In this document: positions 18,563 through 27,187 of the stretch, piece after piece
How positions within the stretch are numbered: the first letter of the stretch is position 1
How the letters are laid out: each line of letters begins with the position of its first letter
NCBI RefSeq assembly: GCF_009223885.1
Contig: NZ_CP045144.1
Span: forward strand, 1,860,001 to 1,924,000
From: Ancylobacter sp. TS-1
GTDB lineage: Bacteria > Pseudomonadota > Alphaproteobacteria > Rhizobiales > Xanthobacteraceae
Reading direction: 5' to 3'
Length of the DNA: 64,000 nucleotides
Program-made: the position numbers and the translations under genes
Notes under the pieces: generated by a model
Databases searched by the model: none
Told to the model about the DNA's origin: nothing
What the model saw: only the letters and a program-made list of their open reading frames with translations

Positions 18563-19639
18563 ATGACCCAGCAGCGCCCCATGCCTCTCGGCACTACGCC
18601 TCTCGGAACCCCGGGGTCCGGAAGCGCGGTCTCGGCCGCCCCGGCGCTCAATGTCGGATTCATTCTGGCCGACAACTTCACCCTGTCGGCCTTCTCGCTG
18701 ATGGTCGACCAGTTCCGCCTCGCTGCCGACGAGGGCGACCGCTCGCGGCCGATCTTCGCCCGCTGGCAGGTAATGTCCGCGCGGCCGGAGCCGATCCGGG
18801 CGAGCTGCGGCATCACCGTAGCGCCCTCCGGGCCGCTCGCCGACCCCGGCGCCTTCCACTACATCATCGTCGTCGGCGGCCTGCTGCATGGCGGCCAGCA
18901 GCTCGACGAGGAGAGCGTCGCCTATCTCAAGCGCGCGGCGAAGGCGGGCGTGCCGCTGGTCGGCGTGTGCACTGGCTCCTTCGTGCTGGCCCGCGCCGGG
19001 CTGATGACCGGGCGGCGCTGCTGCGTCTCCTGGTATCACTATCAGGACTTTCTCGAGGAATTCCCGCACCACACGCCGGTCGCCGACCGGCTCTATGTGA
19101 TCGACGGCGACCGCATCACCTGCGCCGGCGGCGGCGGCGCAGCGGACCTCGCCACCGCGCTGGTGGAGAAGTTCCTCGGCCGCTCCATCGCCCAGAAAAG
19201 CCGGCACGTGCTGCTGCTGGACCGCCAGCGCCCCGGCACCGAATCGCAGCCGCACCCGCCCATTGCCGATCTCGTGGCCGACGACCGCGTGCGCCGCGCC
19301 CTGCTGATGATGGAGCAGCACCTCGCCGACCCGCTGCCCATCGCCGACATCGCCCGCCGGCTGCAACTCTCCACCCGCCAGTTGGAGCGCCTGTTCCAGA
19401 CCGTGATGGGCCAGCGCCCGGCCGAGTTCTACCGCCGGCTTCGGCTGCGCTATGCCCGCTTCCTGCTCGACACCACCGGCCGCTCGGTGACGGATATCGC
19501 GCTGGAGGCCGGATTCTCGGACTGCGCGCATTTCTCGCGCCAGTTCAAGGCGCAGCACGGCTTCACCCCCTCCGACGCCCGCGCCCGCGCCCCCGGCCCG
19601 CCGGGACAGAGCGTGGCGGCGCAGCGCCTGTTCGACTGA
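18563..19639 (+). CDS. GlxA-family AraC-type transcriptional regulator (copy 1)
   Basis: 358 residues from the ATG at 18563, which has GGAG six bases upstream; a longer frame from 18467 lacks support. An N-terminal DJ-1/PfpI-like (glutamine amidotransferase class I) sensor domain (about 20-205) has the nucleophile elbow G-V-C-T-G-S-F. Two AraC helix-turn-helix motifs follow (about 245-340; I-A-D-I-A-R-R-L-Q-L-S-T-R-Q-L-E-R and D-I-A-L-E-A-G-F). This is the architecture of GbdR, CdhR and SouR, activators of betaine, carnitine and sarcosine catabolism. It lies between sox-sdaA and gbcAB and is a good candidate regulator of them. The 178-bp gap before it holds a GC-rich imperfect palindrome (about 18386-18480) only distantly like the type A repeat. 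Confidence 0.88.
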   Translation: MTQQRPMPLGTTPLGTPGSGSAVSAAPALNVGFILADNFTLSAFSLMVDQFRLAADEGDRSRPIFARWQVMSARPEPIRASCGITVAPSGPLADPGAFHYIIVVGGLLHGGQQLDEESVAYLKRAAKAGVPLVGVCTGSFVLARAGLMTGRRCCVSWYHYQDFLEEFPHHTPVADRLYVIDGDRITCAGGGGAADLATALVEKFLGRSIAQKSRHVLLLDRQRPGTESQPHPPIADLVADDRVRRALLMMEQHLADPLPIADIARRLQLSTRQLERLFQTVMGQRPAEFYRRLRLRYARFLLDTTGRSVTDIALEAGFSDCAHFSRQFKAQHGFTPSDARARAPGPPGQSVAAQRLFD

Positions 19640-19850
19640 ACGGTGCCATGTTACGCTGAGTGCCGGTCTTCCCCGCACCCGGCGGCCTCCGCCTTCGTCA
19701 ACAGGATGTCACCTGCGGCGTGGTTTCCAACATCGCGTCCACACCCGGGGCCGACGGCATTCCCGGAGGCCGTCGCGGCGGTGACGCGCGCCGGAATCGG
19801 CACGCACGCGGCAATTCCGGCAGTAGCTGAGCAACAGGTGGCGAGCGGCG

Positions 19851-21449
19851 ATGAAATCCAGCGTTGATGTCCTGATCGTCGGAGCCGGGCCGGTGGGCCT
19901 GTTCCTCGCCGCCGACCTGTCCCGCGCCGGGCTGGACGTGCTGCTGATCGACCGCATGACCGAGCGCACCTTCTTCACCAAGGCGCTCGGCATCACCGCG
20001 CGCTCGCTCGAACTGTTCGACGATTTCGGCATCGCCCAGGACGCGGTGGACGCCGGCACCTGGCTGCACGGCGTCTCCAACTTCACCGACGGCGTGGCCG
20101 GCCCGACGATGGAGATTCCCGACCTTCTGCCCTTCGGCAGCCTGTCGCTGGCGCAGTTCGAGGTCGAGCGGATCCTGGAGGCGTGCCTCGTCCGCCACGG
20201 CGGCAAGGTGCATTACGGCTGGGCGCTCGCCGGCTTCGCGGAAACCGGCGACGGCGTGCGCGCCGAACTGACCGGGCCGGATGGAAGTCCCCATGTGGTG
20301 GAGAGCCGCTTCATCGTCGGCTGCGACGGCGGCCGCAGCGCTGTGCGCACCGGCCTCGGCCTCGACTTCGAAGGCGGCCAGTTCCCGCAGACCTTCGTGC
20401 TGGCGGATCTGGAGATCGGCTGGGATCTGCCGCGCGGGCGCTTCTACCGCTTCAATGTCAGCGCCACGGCGGAGCATGCCGCCAACGCGCTCGCCGCCGT
20501 GCCGGTGGCCGGTTCGGTCGAACGCTACCGTCTCTCGGCCGTGCTGCCCGATTCCATGCTGCGCGCCGCCGAGGGAGAGCGCCCGCAGCCGCCGGGCTTC
20601 GACGAAATCCGCGCCCTGATGACGCCGATGCTGCCGGCCGGCACCGTGCTGAAATCGATGCACTGGTCGTCGGTCTACCGGGTCAACCACCGTCTGGTGT
20701 CGAGCTACAGCAAGGGCCGCGCCTTCCTGGCGGGCGATGCCGCGCATCTGCATCCCCCGGTCGGCGGGCAGGGGCTGAACACCGGGCTGCAGGACGCCTA
20801 CAACCTCGCCTGGAAGCTCACCCTGGCGCTCGACGGGCGCGACGCGCCGGGCCTGCTCGACAGCTATTCGGCCGAGCGCCGCGCGGTCGGGCTCGATCTG
20901 GTGGAGAACACCAGCCGCGCCCTCAACGAGACGCTCGCCCAGCGCTCGCCGCTGCCGGGCATGCGCGAGACCCAGCTCCTGATCTCGTATCGCGGCAGTG
21001 CCATCGTCCGCGACGAGCGGGTGGACGCCGCCGGCACCCCCCTCGCCGCCGGCGACCGCATCCCCGACGCCGGCGGGTTGCGCCGCGCCTATGTCGGCCT
21101 GCCGCTCCGCCTGCATGAGCGGCTGGGACGCGGACGGCACGTACTGTTCGGCTATGCCGGCGACGAAGCCGGCCTGACCGCACTCGTGGAACTCTCGCAG
21201 CTGGCGCGCGCGGCGCTCGGCCCGGCCGTCTCGGCCTTCGCCGTCGTGGCGGGCGATTCCCCGCTCGGCGATCGCGAGGACATTCCGGTGCTGCGCGACG
21301 GCGACGGCGGGTTCGCCGATGCCTTCGAGGCGAAGCCCGGCACGGTCTGGCTGGCGCGGCCCGACGGCTATCTCGGCTGGGTCGGCGATACCGCCTCGAT
21401 GGACGGGCTCAAGACCGCGCTGGCGCTGATCGCCCGCGCGGACGCCTGA
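19851..21449 (+). CDS. FAD-dependent aromatic-type monooxygenase (PheA/TfdB/MhpA family)
   Basis: 532 residues. The ADP-binding motif V-L-I-V-G-A-G-P-V-G is at the N-terminus, the middle motif C-D-G-G-R-S-A-V-R (near 160) and the second FAD motif F-L-A-G-D-A-A-H-L-H-P-P-V-G-G-Q-G-L-N (near 290) follow, with a thioredoxin-like C-terminal domain (about 385-530). Members hydroxylate phenols or polyketides with NAD(P)H. No aromatic-ring genes are nearby; it stands between a GlxA regulator and gbcA, so a role in methylated-amine or carnitine metabolism is possible but unsupported by the sequence itself. The 211-bp gap upstream shows no recognised element. Confidence 0.82.
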   Translation: MKSSVDVLIVGAGPVGLFLAADLSRAGLDVLLIDRMTERTFFTKALGITARSLELFDDFGIAQDAVDAGTWLHGVSNFTDGVAGPTMEIPDLLPFGSLSLAQFEVERILEACLVRHGGKVHYGWALAGFAETGDGVRAELTGPDGSPHVVESRFIVGCDGGRSAVRTGLGLDFEGGQFPQTFVLADLEIGWDLPRGRFYRFNVSATAEHAANALAAVPVAGSVERYRLSAVLPDSMLRAAEGERPQPPGFDEIRALMTPMLPAGTVLKSMHWSSVYRVNHRLVSSYSKGRAFLAGDAAHLHPPVGGQGLNTGLQDAYNLAWKLTLALDGRDAPGLLDSYSAERRAVGLDLVENTSRALNETLAQRSPLPGMRETQLLISYRGSAIVRDERVDAAGTPLAAGDRIPDAGGLRRAYVGLPLRLHERLGRGRHVLFGYAGDEAGLTALVELSQLARAALGPAVSAFAVVAGDSPLGDREDIPVLRDGDGGFADAFEAKPGTVWLARPDGYLGWVGDTASMDGLKTALALIARADA

Positions 21450-21494
21450 GCGGCGCGCCGGGGCGCCGGGGCGCCGCTTCACAGTTCCGGCGAA

Positions 21495-21526
21495 TGTCGC
21501 GTTCAGCAAACTGCCTGTCGCATCGG
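21495..21526 (+). promoter_or_regulatory. Spaced TGTCGC repeats upstream of gbcA
   Basis: TGTCGCG (21495) and TGTCGCATCGG (21516) lie 21 bp apart, two helical turns, about 80-110 bp before gbcA. The second copy is close to the TGTCGCATCCG words before soxB. Spacing differs from the 12-bp period at soxB and dgcA, so this assignment is weaker. Confidence 0.3.
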
Positions 21527-21603
21527 TGAAAGTCGTTGGCGCGCTTCCGTCGAACAATTCCAGTCGACAAGCGGGCCGGGAACCCGCGAGGGAGAACAGG
21601 CCG

Positions 21604-22863
21604 ATGCTGGACACCACCCATACGCCGCTCAAGGCGCTGCTGCGCCGCCGCCAGCCGGGCTACAGCCTGGAGGCGCCGTTCTACACCAGCCCCGAGATTT
21701 TCGAGGCGGACATGGACGTCATCTTCGGCCGTCACTGGATCTTCGTCGGCGTCGAGCCCGACATTCCGGAACCCGGCGACGCCATGACCCTGAACATCGG
21801 CAAGGCCAGCATCTTCCTGGTGCGCGACGACGACAACGAGGTCCGCGCCTTCCACAATGTCTGCCGCCATCGCGGCGCGCCGATCGTTCACGACTACAAG
21901 ACCACGGTCGGCAACCTCGTCTGCCGCTACCACAGCTGGACCTACGGCCTCGACGGCAAGCTGCTCTTCGCCGAGCACATGGGCCAGAACTTCGATCCCT
22001 CCTGCCACGGCCTCAAGCCGGTGCATGTGCGCTCGCTGGAAGGGCTCATCTTCGTGTGCCTGTCCGACGAGCCGCCGGCCGACTTCGACGTCATGGCGGC
22101 GAAGATGGCGCCCTATCTCGCCCCGCACGACCTGAAGAACGCCAAGGTCGCCTTCGAGAAGGACATCATCGAGCCGGGCAACTGGAAGCTCACCATGGAG
22201 AACAACCGCGAGTGCTATCACTGCGCGGGCAACCATCCCGAGCTGACCGTGCCGCTATTCGCCTATGGCTTCGGCTTCGCGCCGGAGGAACTCGACGACC
22301 ATGGCCGTCAGGAGGCCGAGGACTACGCGAAGCTCGTCAACTCCTCGCACCGCGAATGGGAAAGCTGCGGCTTCCCCTCGACCATGATGGAGCACCTCGA
22401 CGACATGGTGACGGGCTTCCGCACCGAGCGCCTGCCGCTGGCGGGCGCCGGCGAGAGCCACACCCACGACACCCAGGCCGCCTGCAAGAAGCTGCTGGGC
22501 AAGATCAACGATCCCCGGCACGGCGCGCTGCACTTCTGGACCCAGCCGAATTCGTGGCACCACTTCATGTCCGACCACGCGGTCGTCTTCTCGGTGCTGC
22601 CGCTCGACGCCGAGCGCTCGCTGCTGCGCACCAAGTGGCTGGTCCACAAGGACGCGGTCGAGGGCGTCGATTACAACATCGAGAACCTGACCGGCGTATG
22701 GGACGCCACCAACGACCAGGATTCGACCCTCGTCGGCTACTGCCAGGAAGGCGCCCGCAGCCCGGCCTATGAGCCCGGCCCCTACTCGCCGCACACCGAG
22801 ATGCTCGTCGACAAATTCTGCAACTGGTATGTCGGCCGCATGAGCGAGCATCTGGGGCGGTAA
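21604..22863 (+). CDS. gbcA: Glycine betaine monooxygenase, oxygenase component
   Basis: 419 residues from the ATG at 21604 (GGGAGAA site). The Rieske 2Fe-2S ligands are Cys87/His89 and Cys107/His110 (C-R-H-R-G and C-R-Y-H-S-W). Mononuclear iron ligands His206 and His211 lie in E-N-N-R-E-C-Y-H-C-A-G-N-H-P-E-L, the GbcA signature that distinguishes it from other ring-hydroxylating oxygenases. It demethylates glycine betaine to dimethylglycine with release of formaldehyde. Its reductase partner gbcB follows after 213 bp containing two repeats, so the pair may or may not be one transcript. Confidence 0.93.
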   Translation: MLDTTHTPLKALLRRRQPGYSLEAPFYTSPEIFEADMDVIFGRHWIFVGVEPDIPEPGDAMTLNIGKASIFLVRDDDNEVRAFHNVCRHRGAPIVHDYKTTVGNLVCRYHSWTYGLDGKLLFAEHMGQNFDPSCHGLKPVHVRSLEGLIFVCLSDEPPADFDVMAAKMAPYLAPHDLKNAKVAFEKDIIEPGNWKLTMENNRECYHCAGNHPELTVPLFAYGFGFAPEELDDHGRQEAEDYAKLVNSSHREWESCGFPSTMMEHLDDMVTGFRTERLPLAGAGESHTHDTQAACKKLLGKINDPRHGALHFWTQPNSWHHFMSDHAVVFSVLPLDAERSLLRTKWLVHKDAVEGVDYNIENLTGVWDATNDQDSTLVGYCQEGARSPAYEPGPYSPHTEMLVDKFCNWYVGRMSEHLGR

Positions 22864-22886
22864 GCACCTGCGGTCCCGGCAGTCGC

Positions 22887-22978
22887 CGTCATCTCGGACG
22901 AAGGCGAAGCCGTAAAGCCGTGATCGCTCTCCGTGCGGCACGCGATCCCGGATCGGCCTGTGGCCGTCCGGGATGACG
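22887..22978. repeat. Type A repeat, copy 2
   Basis: CGTCATCTCGG at the left and CCGGGATGACG at the right, with GCGATCCCGGATCGGCCTGTGGCCG inside split over two arms. It is in the gbcA-gbcB gap. Confidence 0.82.
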
Positions 22979-23008
22979 GGGAATGAGGCGCCTGCCCTGC
23001 CCGAACTA

Positions 23009-23032
23009 CCCCTCTCCCCGCCGGGGAGGGGG
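23009..23032. repeat. Type B repeat, single-hairpin fragment (copy 2)
   Basis: CCTCTCCCCGCCGGGGAGGG forms one of the hairpins seen in the full type B copies. The rest of the unit is absent. Confidence 0.6.
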
Positions 23033-23076
23033 CGCGAACGTTTCTCCCGAACGTCGTTTGATCGAGATCAAAGCAC

Positions 23077-24300
23077 ATGACCACCACGTCAGCCGCCTCG
23101 CCCGACCCGGCCGCCTCGCGCCTTTCCGGCACCCTGCCGGTCTGGAACCCGGAGGCCGATGACGCCCTCGTGGTGCGCGAGATCCGCCAGGAGACGGCGG
23201 ATGTGAAGACCTTCGTGCTGGCGCCGAGGCAGCCCTGCGTCTTCCGCTACCAGCCCGGCCAGTTCCTCACCCTCGACATTCCGGTCGGCGGCGAGAGCGT
23301 CAACCGCTGCTACACCATTGCCTCCGCCCCCACCCGCCCGCACACCATCGCGATTACCGTGAAGCGCGTGCCCGGCGGGCCGGTGTCGAACTTCCTGCAT
23401 GACAGCGTGCGGGTCGGCTCGGTGCTGCACGCCATCGGGCCGATGGGCGATTTCTCCTGCTTCGCCCTCGGCAAGGCCGCGCCCGCGCCGAAATACCTGT
23501 TCCTCTCCGGCGGCAGCGGCATCACCCCGCTGATGTCGATGGCCCGCACCTTCCACGACCTCGGCGAGCCGCGCGACATCGTGTTCGTGCACGCGGCGCG
23601 CTCGCCCGCCGACATCATCTTCCGGGGCGAGCTGGAACTGATGGCGCGCAACCAGCCGGCGAGCTTCCGCTTCGCCCCGGTCTGCGAGGGCGACAGCCCG
23701 TTCGCGCCGTGGCACGGCCTTCGCGGCCGGCTGAACGGCGGCGTGCTCAACCATGTCGCACCGGATTTCCGCGAGCGCGAGGTGTTTGTCTGCGGCCCGG
23801 CGCCGTTCATGGCGGCGGTGCGCGAGATGCTGAAGGGCGCGGGCTTCGACATGTCCCGCCACCACGAGGAGAGCTTCGATTTCGGCGCCCTGGCCGAGGC
23901 CGAGCCGGCGGTCGCCGCCGAGGTGGCGGTGGCCGAGGCGGTGCAGGCGGTTCAGGAAGCGGTCGAGGAGAGCGTGGCGCAGGCCGTCGCCGCGGCCGAG
24001 CCGGCGCAGGCAGCGGCCGCCGAGCCGGTCGAGGTCACGACCTATTCCATCGAGTTCGCCAAACAGAAGCGCACCATCGAGTGCCGCTCGGACATGTTCG
24101 TGCTCGACGCGGCGCGCCGCGCCGGCGTGCGCCTGCCTTCCTCCTGCTCCAAGGGCCTGTGCGGCACCTGCAAGTCGAAGCTGGTGTCCGGCACGGTCGA
24201 CATGAAGCATGGCGGCGGCATCCGCCAGCGCGAGATCGACGCCGGCATGGCGCTGCTGTGCTGCTCGAAGCCGACGAGCGATCTGGTGGTGGATCGCTGA
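23077..24300 (+). CDS. gbcB: Glycine betaine monooxygenase, reductase component
   Basis: 407 residues. A ferredoxin-reductase FAD domain (about 30-140, N-R-C-Y-T-I-A-S) and an NAD(P) domain (L-S-G-G-S-G-I-T-P-L, C-G-P-A-P-F-M) precede a C-terminal plant-type 2Fe-2S ferredoxin with Cys357, Cys362, Cys365 and Cys395/396. It passes electrons from NAD(P)H to GbcA. Between reductase and ferredoxin lies a low-complexity linker of about 50 residues (272-322) built almost only from Ala, Glu, Val, Gln and Pro, longer than I expect for GbcB (typical total about 365 residues). Confidence 0.92.
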   Translation: MTTTSAASPDPAASRLSGTLPVWNPEADDALVVREIRQETADVKTFVLAPRQPCVFRYQPGQFLTLDIPVGGESVNRCYTIASAPTRPHTIAITVKRVPGGPVSNFLHDSVRVGSVLHAIGPMGDFSCFALGKAAPAPKYLFLSGGSGITPLMSMARTFHDLGEPRDIVFVHAARSPADIIFRGELELMARNQPASFRFAPVCEGDSPFAPWHGLRGRLNGGVLNHVAPDFREREVFVCGPAPFMAAVREMLKGAGFDMSRHHEESFDFGALAEAEPAVAAEVAVAEAVQAVQEAVEESVAQAVAAAEPAQAAAAEPVEVTTYSIEFAKQKRTIECRSDMFVLDAARRAGVRLPSSCSKGLCGTCKSKLVSGTVDMKHGGGIRQREIDAGMALLCCSKPTSDLVVDR

Positions 24301-24329
24301 GGCACCACCCGTGACAGCACGCGAACCCG

Positions 24330-24357
24330 GCTCGGCCTGCGGCCGTCCGGGATGACG
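24330..24357. repeat. Type A repeat, truncated copy 3
   Basis: Only the right-hand part remains: CTCGGCCTGCGGCCGTCCGG followed by GATGACG. It lies in the 64-bp gap between gbcB and the convergent gene. Confidence 0.7.
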
Positions 24358-24364
24358 AAGCGAA

Positions 24365-25042
24365 TCAGCGCAGGAAGTCGATCGCCCCGCTCACCGCCTG
24401 CTTCATGCTGTCATAGGCCTGCGTCGTGCCCTGCACGGTGCGGTCGACGATCTCGCCGGCGCTCGGCAGCGGCGGCAGGCCGAGAAGCCCGGCCGCGGGC
24501 TCGTCGGCGCGGGCGATCACCGGCGCGGGCGGCGCATTGGGGCCGGCCGCCACGCGCGCGGCGGTGGCTTCCGGCGATTCCATCAGCACCGGATAGGCGG
24601 TCTGGACGATCTTCGGATCGCGCGTCTCGCAGGCGCCCTCGCAGCGGTCGAACCGCTCGACCCCGGCCGGCAGCGCCGCGTGCTCGATGGCGGCCGACGC
24701 CTCGGCGGCGGGCCTGGGTTTGGCCGACCCGGCCGCACGGGCCGCCTGCGGCGCGCGGTAGACCGCCGAGGGCTCGATGGCGCGGATCATGGTGGGCAGG
24801 TCCTGCCGGTCGCCCTTGAGGGTGGGCTCCTCGTCGAGTTCGATCGGCTGGGCGACCAGCCGGGCGAGGTTGCGCACGCTTTCCTGTGCGCTCGCCTGCG
24901 CCGCCTTGCCGCGCTCATATCCGGTGCCCTCGGCGACCACATAGGCGCCGGTGGCGACGACGACCGCGAAGCCGACCGGCAGCAGGAGGCGGCCAGGCAC
25001 CCGCTCACGCAGGGCGGAAAGAAGGCTCGTGCTGATCCGCAT
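24365..25042 (-). CDS. Hypothetical single-pass membrane protein
   Basis: 225 residues, no family recognised. One transmembrane helix (about 18-38, R-L-L-L-P-V-G-F-A-V-V-V-A-T-G-A-Y-V-V-A) follows a short basic N-terminus. The remainder is Ala/Pro-rich and probably periplasmic, with two cysteines (R-C-E-G-A-C-E-T) that could form a disulfide and an amphipathic C-terminal helix. GGGGAAA precedes the ATG. It points toward gbcB and is divergent from the second GlxA regulator. High GC at third positions, as in neighbours, supports it as a real gene. Confidence 0.6.
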   Translation of the reverse strand: MRISTSLLSALRERVPGRLLLPVGFAVVVATGAYVVAEGTGYERGKAAQASAQESVRNLARLVAQPIELDEEPTLKGDRQDLPTMIRAIEPSAVYRAPQAARAAGSAKPRPAAEASAAIEHAALPAGVERFDRCEGACETRDPKIVQTAYPVLMESPEATAARVAAGPNAPPAPVIARADEPAAGLLGLPPLPSAGEIVDRTVQGTTQAYDSMKQAVSGAIDFLR

Positions 25043-25206
25043 GGAAGGTTTCCCCGTTGTTTGACCGCATTTCCCCCTGTGCAGGCGTCAAATTTGCGGC
25101 ACCATTCGCGCCGATCGAAGACAAAGCCTAGGTATTTCTGCGCGGCGATGTCCCAGTTCGACGCCCCGCAACATTCGGCAACGCAACCCTTCCCGGACCC
25201 GCGACC

Positions 25207-26157
25207 GTGCTCGACCTCGCCTCCCTGACGCGCATCGGCTTCCTCACTTTGCCGAACCATTCGATGATCGCCTGCGCCAACGCGCTGGAGGCGCTGCGCA
25301 TGGCGAACTACGTCGCCGAGGCCGAGATCTATTCCTGGCGCATCGTCACGCTCGACGGCGCGCCCGCCGCCGCCTCGAACGGCCTCACCCTCGCGCCCAC
25401 CGTGGCGCTGGCCGGGGCGGGGCCGCTCGACCTGCTGCTGGTGTGCGGGGGCATCGACGTGCGCCACGCCGCCACCCCGCCGATCGAGGACGCGCTACGC
25501 CGGCTCTCGCGGCGCGGCGTGGCGCTCGGCGCGCTGTGCACCGGCGCCTTCGTACTGGCCGATGCCGGGCTGCTCGACTTCTACCGCTGCGCCGTCCACT
25601 GGGAGAACCTCTCCGCCATCCGCGAGGAATTCCCCGACATCGATTTCGCCGAGGACGCCTTCGTGATCGACCGCGACCGCCTCACCTGCACCGGCGGCGT
25701 GGCGCCGCTCGAGATGATGCTGGCGCTGATCGAGGCGAAGGGCGGGCGGGCGCTGGCGGACAAGGTGTCCGAGCAGTTCATCGTCGACCGCGCCCGCCCC
25801 GCCCGCGCCAAGGTGGAGGCGCGCCCGCGCCCGGCGCTGCCCGACCCGACGCTGGCCCGCGCGGTGAGAATGATGCAGGCCGCCATCGAGCAGCCGCCCG
25901 GCATCGCCGCCATTGCCCGCCGGCTCGACATCTCGCCGCGCCATCTGGAGCGGCTGTTCCGCCGGCATCTCGGCGTCACCCCGGCGGCCTACCATCTGCG
26001 CCTGCGGCTGGAGCGGGCGCGCGAATTGCTGCGCCTCTCGCCGCTGCCCGTCACCGATGTCGGCATCGCCTGCGGTTTTCAGTCGGCGGCGCATTTCTCC
26101 ACCGCCTATGCCCGCCATTTCGGCCGCCCGCCCAGCGGCGAGCGGCGCGGCGGCTGA
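25207..26157 (+). CDS. GlxA-family AraC-type regulator (copy 2, GbdR-like)
   Basis: 316 residues starting with GTG. The N-terminal DJ-1/PfpI domain opens G-F-L-T-L-P-N-H-S-M-I-A-C-A-N-A-L-E-A-L-R-M-A-N, close to the start of GbdR/CdhR proteins, with the elbow G-A-L-C-T-G-A-F. The C-terminal AraC domain (about 220-312) has I-A-A-I-A-R-R-L-D-I-S-P-R-H-L-E-R and D-V-G-I-A-C-G-F. GbdR senses glycine betaine and dimethylglycine and activates gbc, dgc and sox genes in Pseudomonas, so this protein between gbcAB and dgcAB is the likelier betaine regulator of the two. Ligand and targets are inferred. Confidence 0.87.
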   Translation: MLDLASLTRIGFLTLPNHSMIACANALEALRMANYVAEAEIYSWRIVTLDGAPAAASNGLTLAPTVALAGAGPLDLLLVCGGIDVRHAATPPIEDALRRLSRRGVALGALCTGAFVLADAGLLDFYRCAVHWENLSAIREEFPDIDFAEDAFVIDRDRLTCTGGVAPLEMMLALIEAKGGRALADKVSEQFIVDRARPARAKVEARPRPALPDPTLARAVRMMQAAIEQPPGIAAIARRLDISPRHLERLFRRHLGVTPAAYHLRLRLERARELLRLSPLPVTDVGIACGFQSAAHFSTAYARHFGRPPSGERRGG

Positions 26158-26262
26158 GCCCTAAGCATTGGCTGTTATGGCGCGGCCCGGCACGTGGTAT
26201 TAATTACACAGGCAATCATCGCCCCGAACTCCCGAAGCGCGGGCCGGCCCCGCGCGCGCCCT

Positions 26263-27057
26263 ATGAATGCGCCCATGAACGCGCCCGTTAAACCGACCGG
26301 CTACCGCAAGCTGGCGGCACGCTACAGCGACCTCGCCGCCGGCATACTGGCGCCGGAGCGCACGCCGCTCGCCGACGTCTGGCTCGGCCTGCCCATGACC
26401 TTCGTCGCCGGCGCCACCAATGCCGGCGGCCTGCTGGCGGTCGGCCAGTACACCTCGCACATGTCGGGCATCATCTCCTCGGCGGCGGACCATGCGGTGG
26501 TCGGCGCCATGGACCTCGTGCTGGCGGGCGGCGGCGCGCTCATAGCCTTCGTGGCCGGGGCCGCCACCTCGGCGATCCTCGTCAACTGGGGACGCCTGCA
26601 TGTGGCGGGGCGCGAATATTCCCTGCCGCTGACGCTGGAGGCGCTGCTGCTGCTCGCCTTCGGCCTGCTCGGCTCCTACACGCGCCATTCCACCCTCGCC
26701 CTCGGCATGGAGGTGGCGGTGCTGTGCTTCATCATGGGGCTGCAGAACGCCACCGTGACCAAGATGTCCGGTGCCAAGATCCGCACCACGCACATGACCG
26801 GCATCGTCACCGATATCGGCATCGAGCTCGGCAAGCTGTTCTATTCCAACCGCCGCCGGCGCGGGAGCGGCGTTCCGCTGGTGCTGGCGGACCGCGAGAA
26901 GCTGAAGCTGCTGAGCTATTTCCTCGCCTGCTTCTTCGGCGGCGGCATCGTCGGCGCGGTCGGCTTCAGCTATGTCGGCTTCGTCTTCTCGGTGCCGCTG
27001 GCGCTGCTGGTGCTCGCGCTGGCCGGCCCTTCCGCCCTGCGCATCCTGCTGCGCTGA
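26263..27057 (+). CDS. DUF1275 (YoaK-type) membrane protein
   Basis: 264 residues with about six hydrophobic helices and the family features G-x-T-N-A-G-G near helix 1, T-S-H-M-S-G, and M-G-L-Q-N-A-T-V-T-K-M-S-G followed by T-T-H-M-T-G-I-V-T-D. Function of the family is unknown; a transport role is possible. Start choice is uncertain: ATG at 26263 or 26275 (repeated M-N-A-P), both without a strong ribosome site; a GTG at 26194 would add 23 residues. It sits just before dgcA on the same strand, 130 bp away. Confidence 0.78.
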   Translation: MNAPMNAPVKPTGYRKLAARYSDLAAGILAPERTPLADVWLGLPMTFVAGATNAGGLLAVGQYTSHMSGIISSAADHAVVGAMDLVLAGGGALIAFVAGAATSAILVNWGRLHVAGREYSLPLTLEALLLLAFGLLGSYTRHSTLALGMEVAVLCFIMGLQNATVTKMSGAKIRTTHMTGIVTDIGIELGKLFYSNRRRRGSGVPLVLADREKLKLLSYFLACFFGGGIVGAVGFSYVGFVFSVPLALLVLALAGPSALRILLR

Positions 27058-27063
27058 AGCCGG

Positions 27064-27133
27064 GTCGCAACGCTACCGGCGCGATGGCGCAAATCTTCTG
27101 TGCACCACGGGTGCATGCGACCTATCGTGCGAC
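27064..27133 (-). promoter_or_regulatory. GTCGCA motif cluster upstream of dgcA
   Basis: On the minus strand GTCGCA occurs at 27128-27133 and 27116-27121, again with a 12-bp period (GTCGCA-N6-GTCGCA), and a third copy lies on the plus strand at 27064-27069. The nearest copy is about 55 bp before the dgcA start. This is the pattern seen before soxB, in the opposite orientation. Confidence 0.4.
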
Positions 27134-27187
27134 CATCGGGAAAAAGACCCGAGAGAAGACCATGGTCGAAGGAGCGCGCCGACCATC

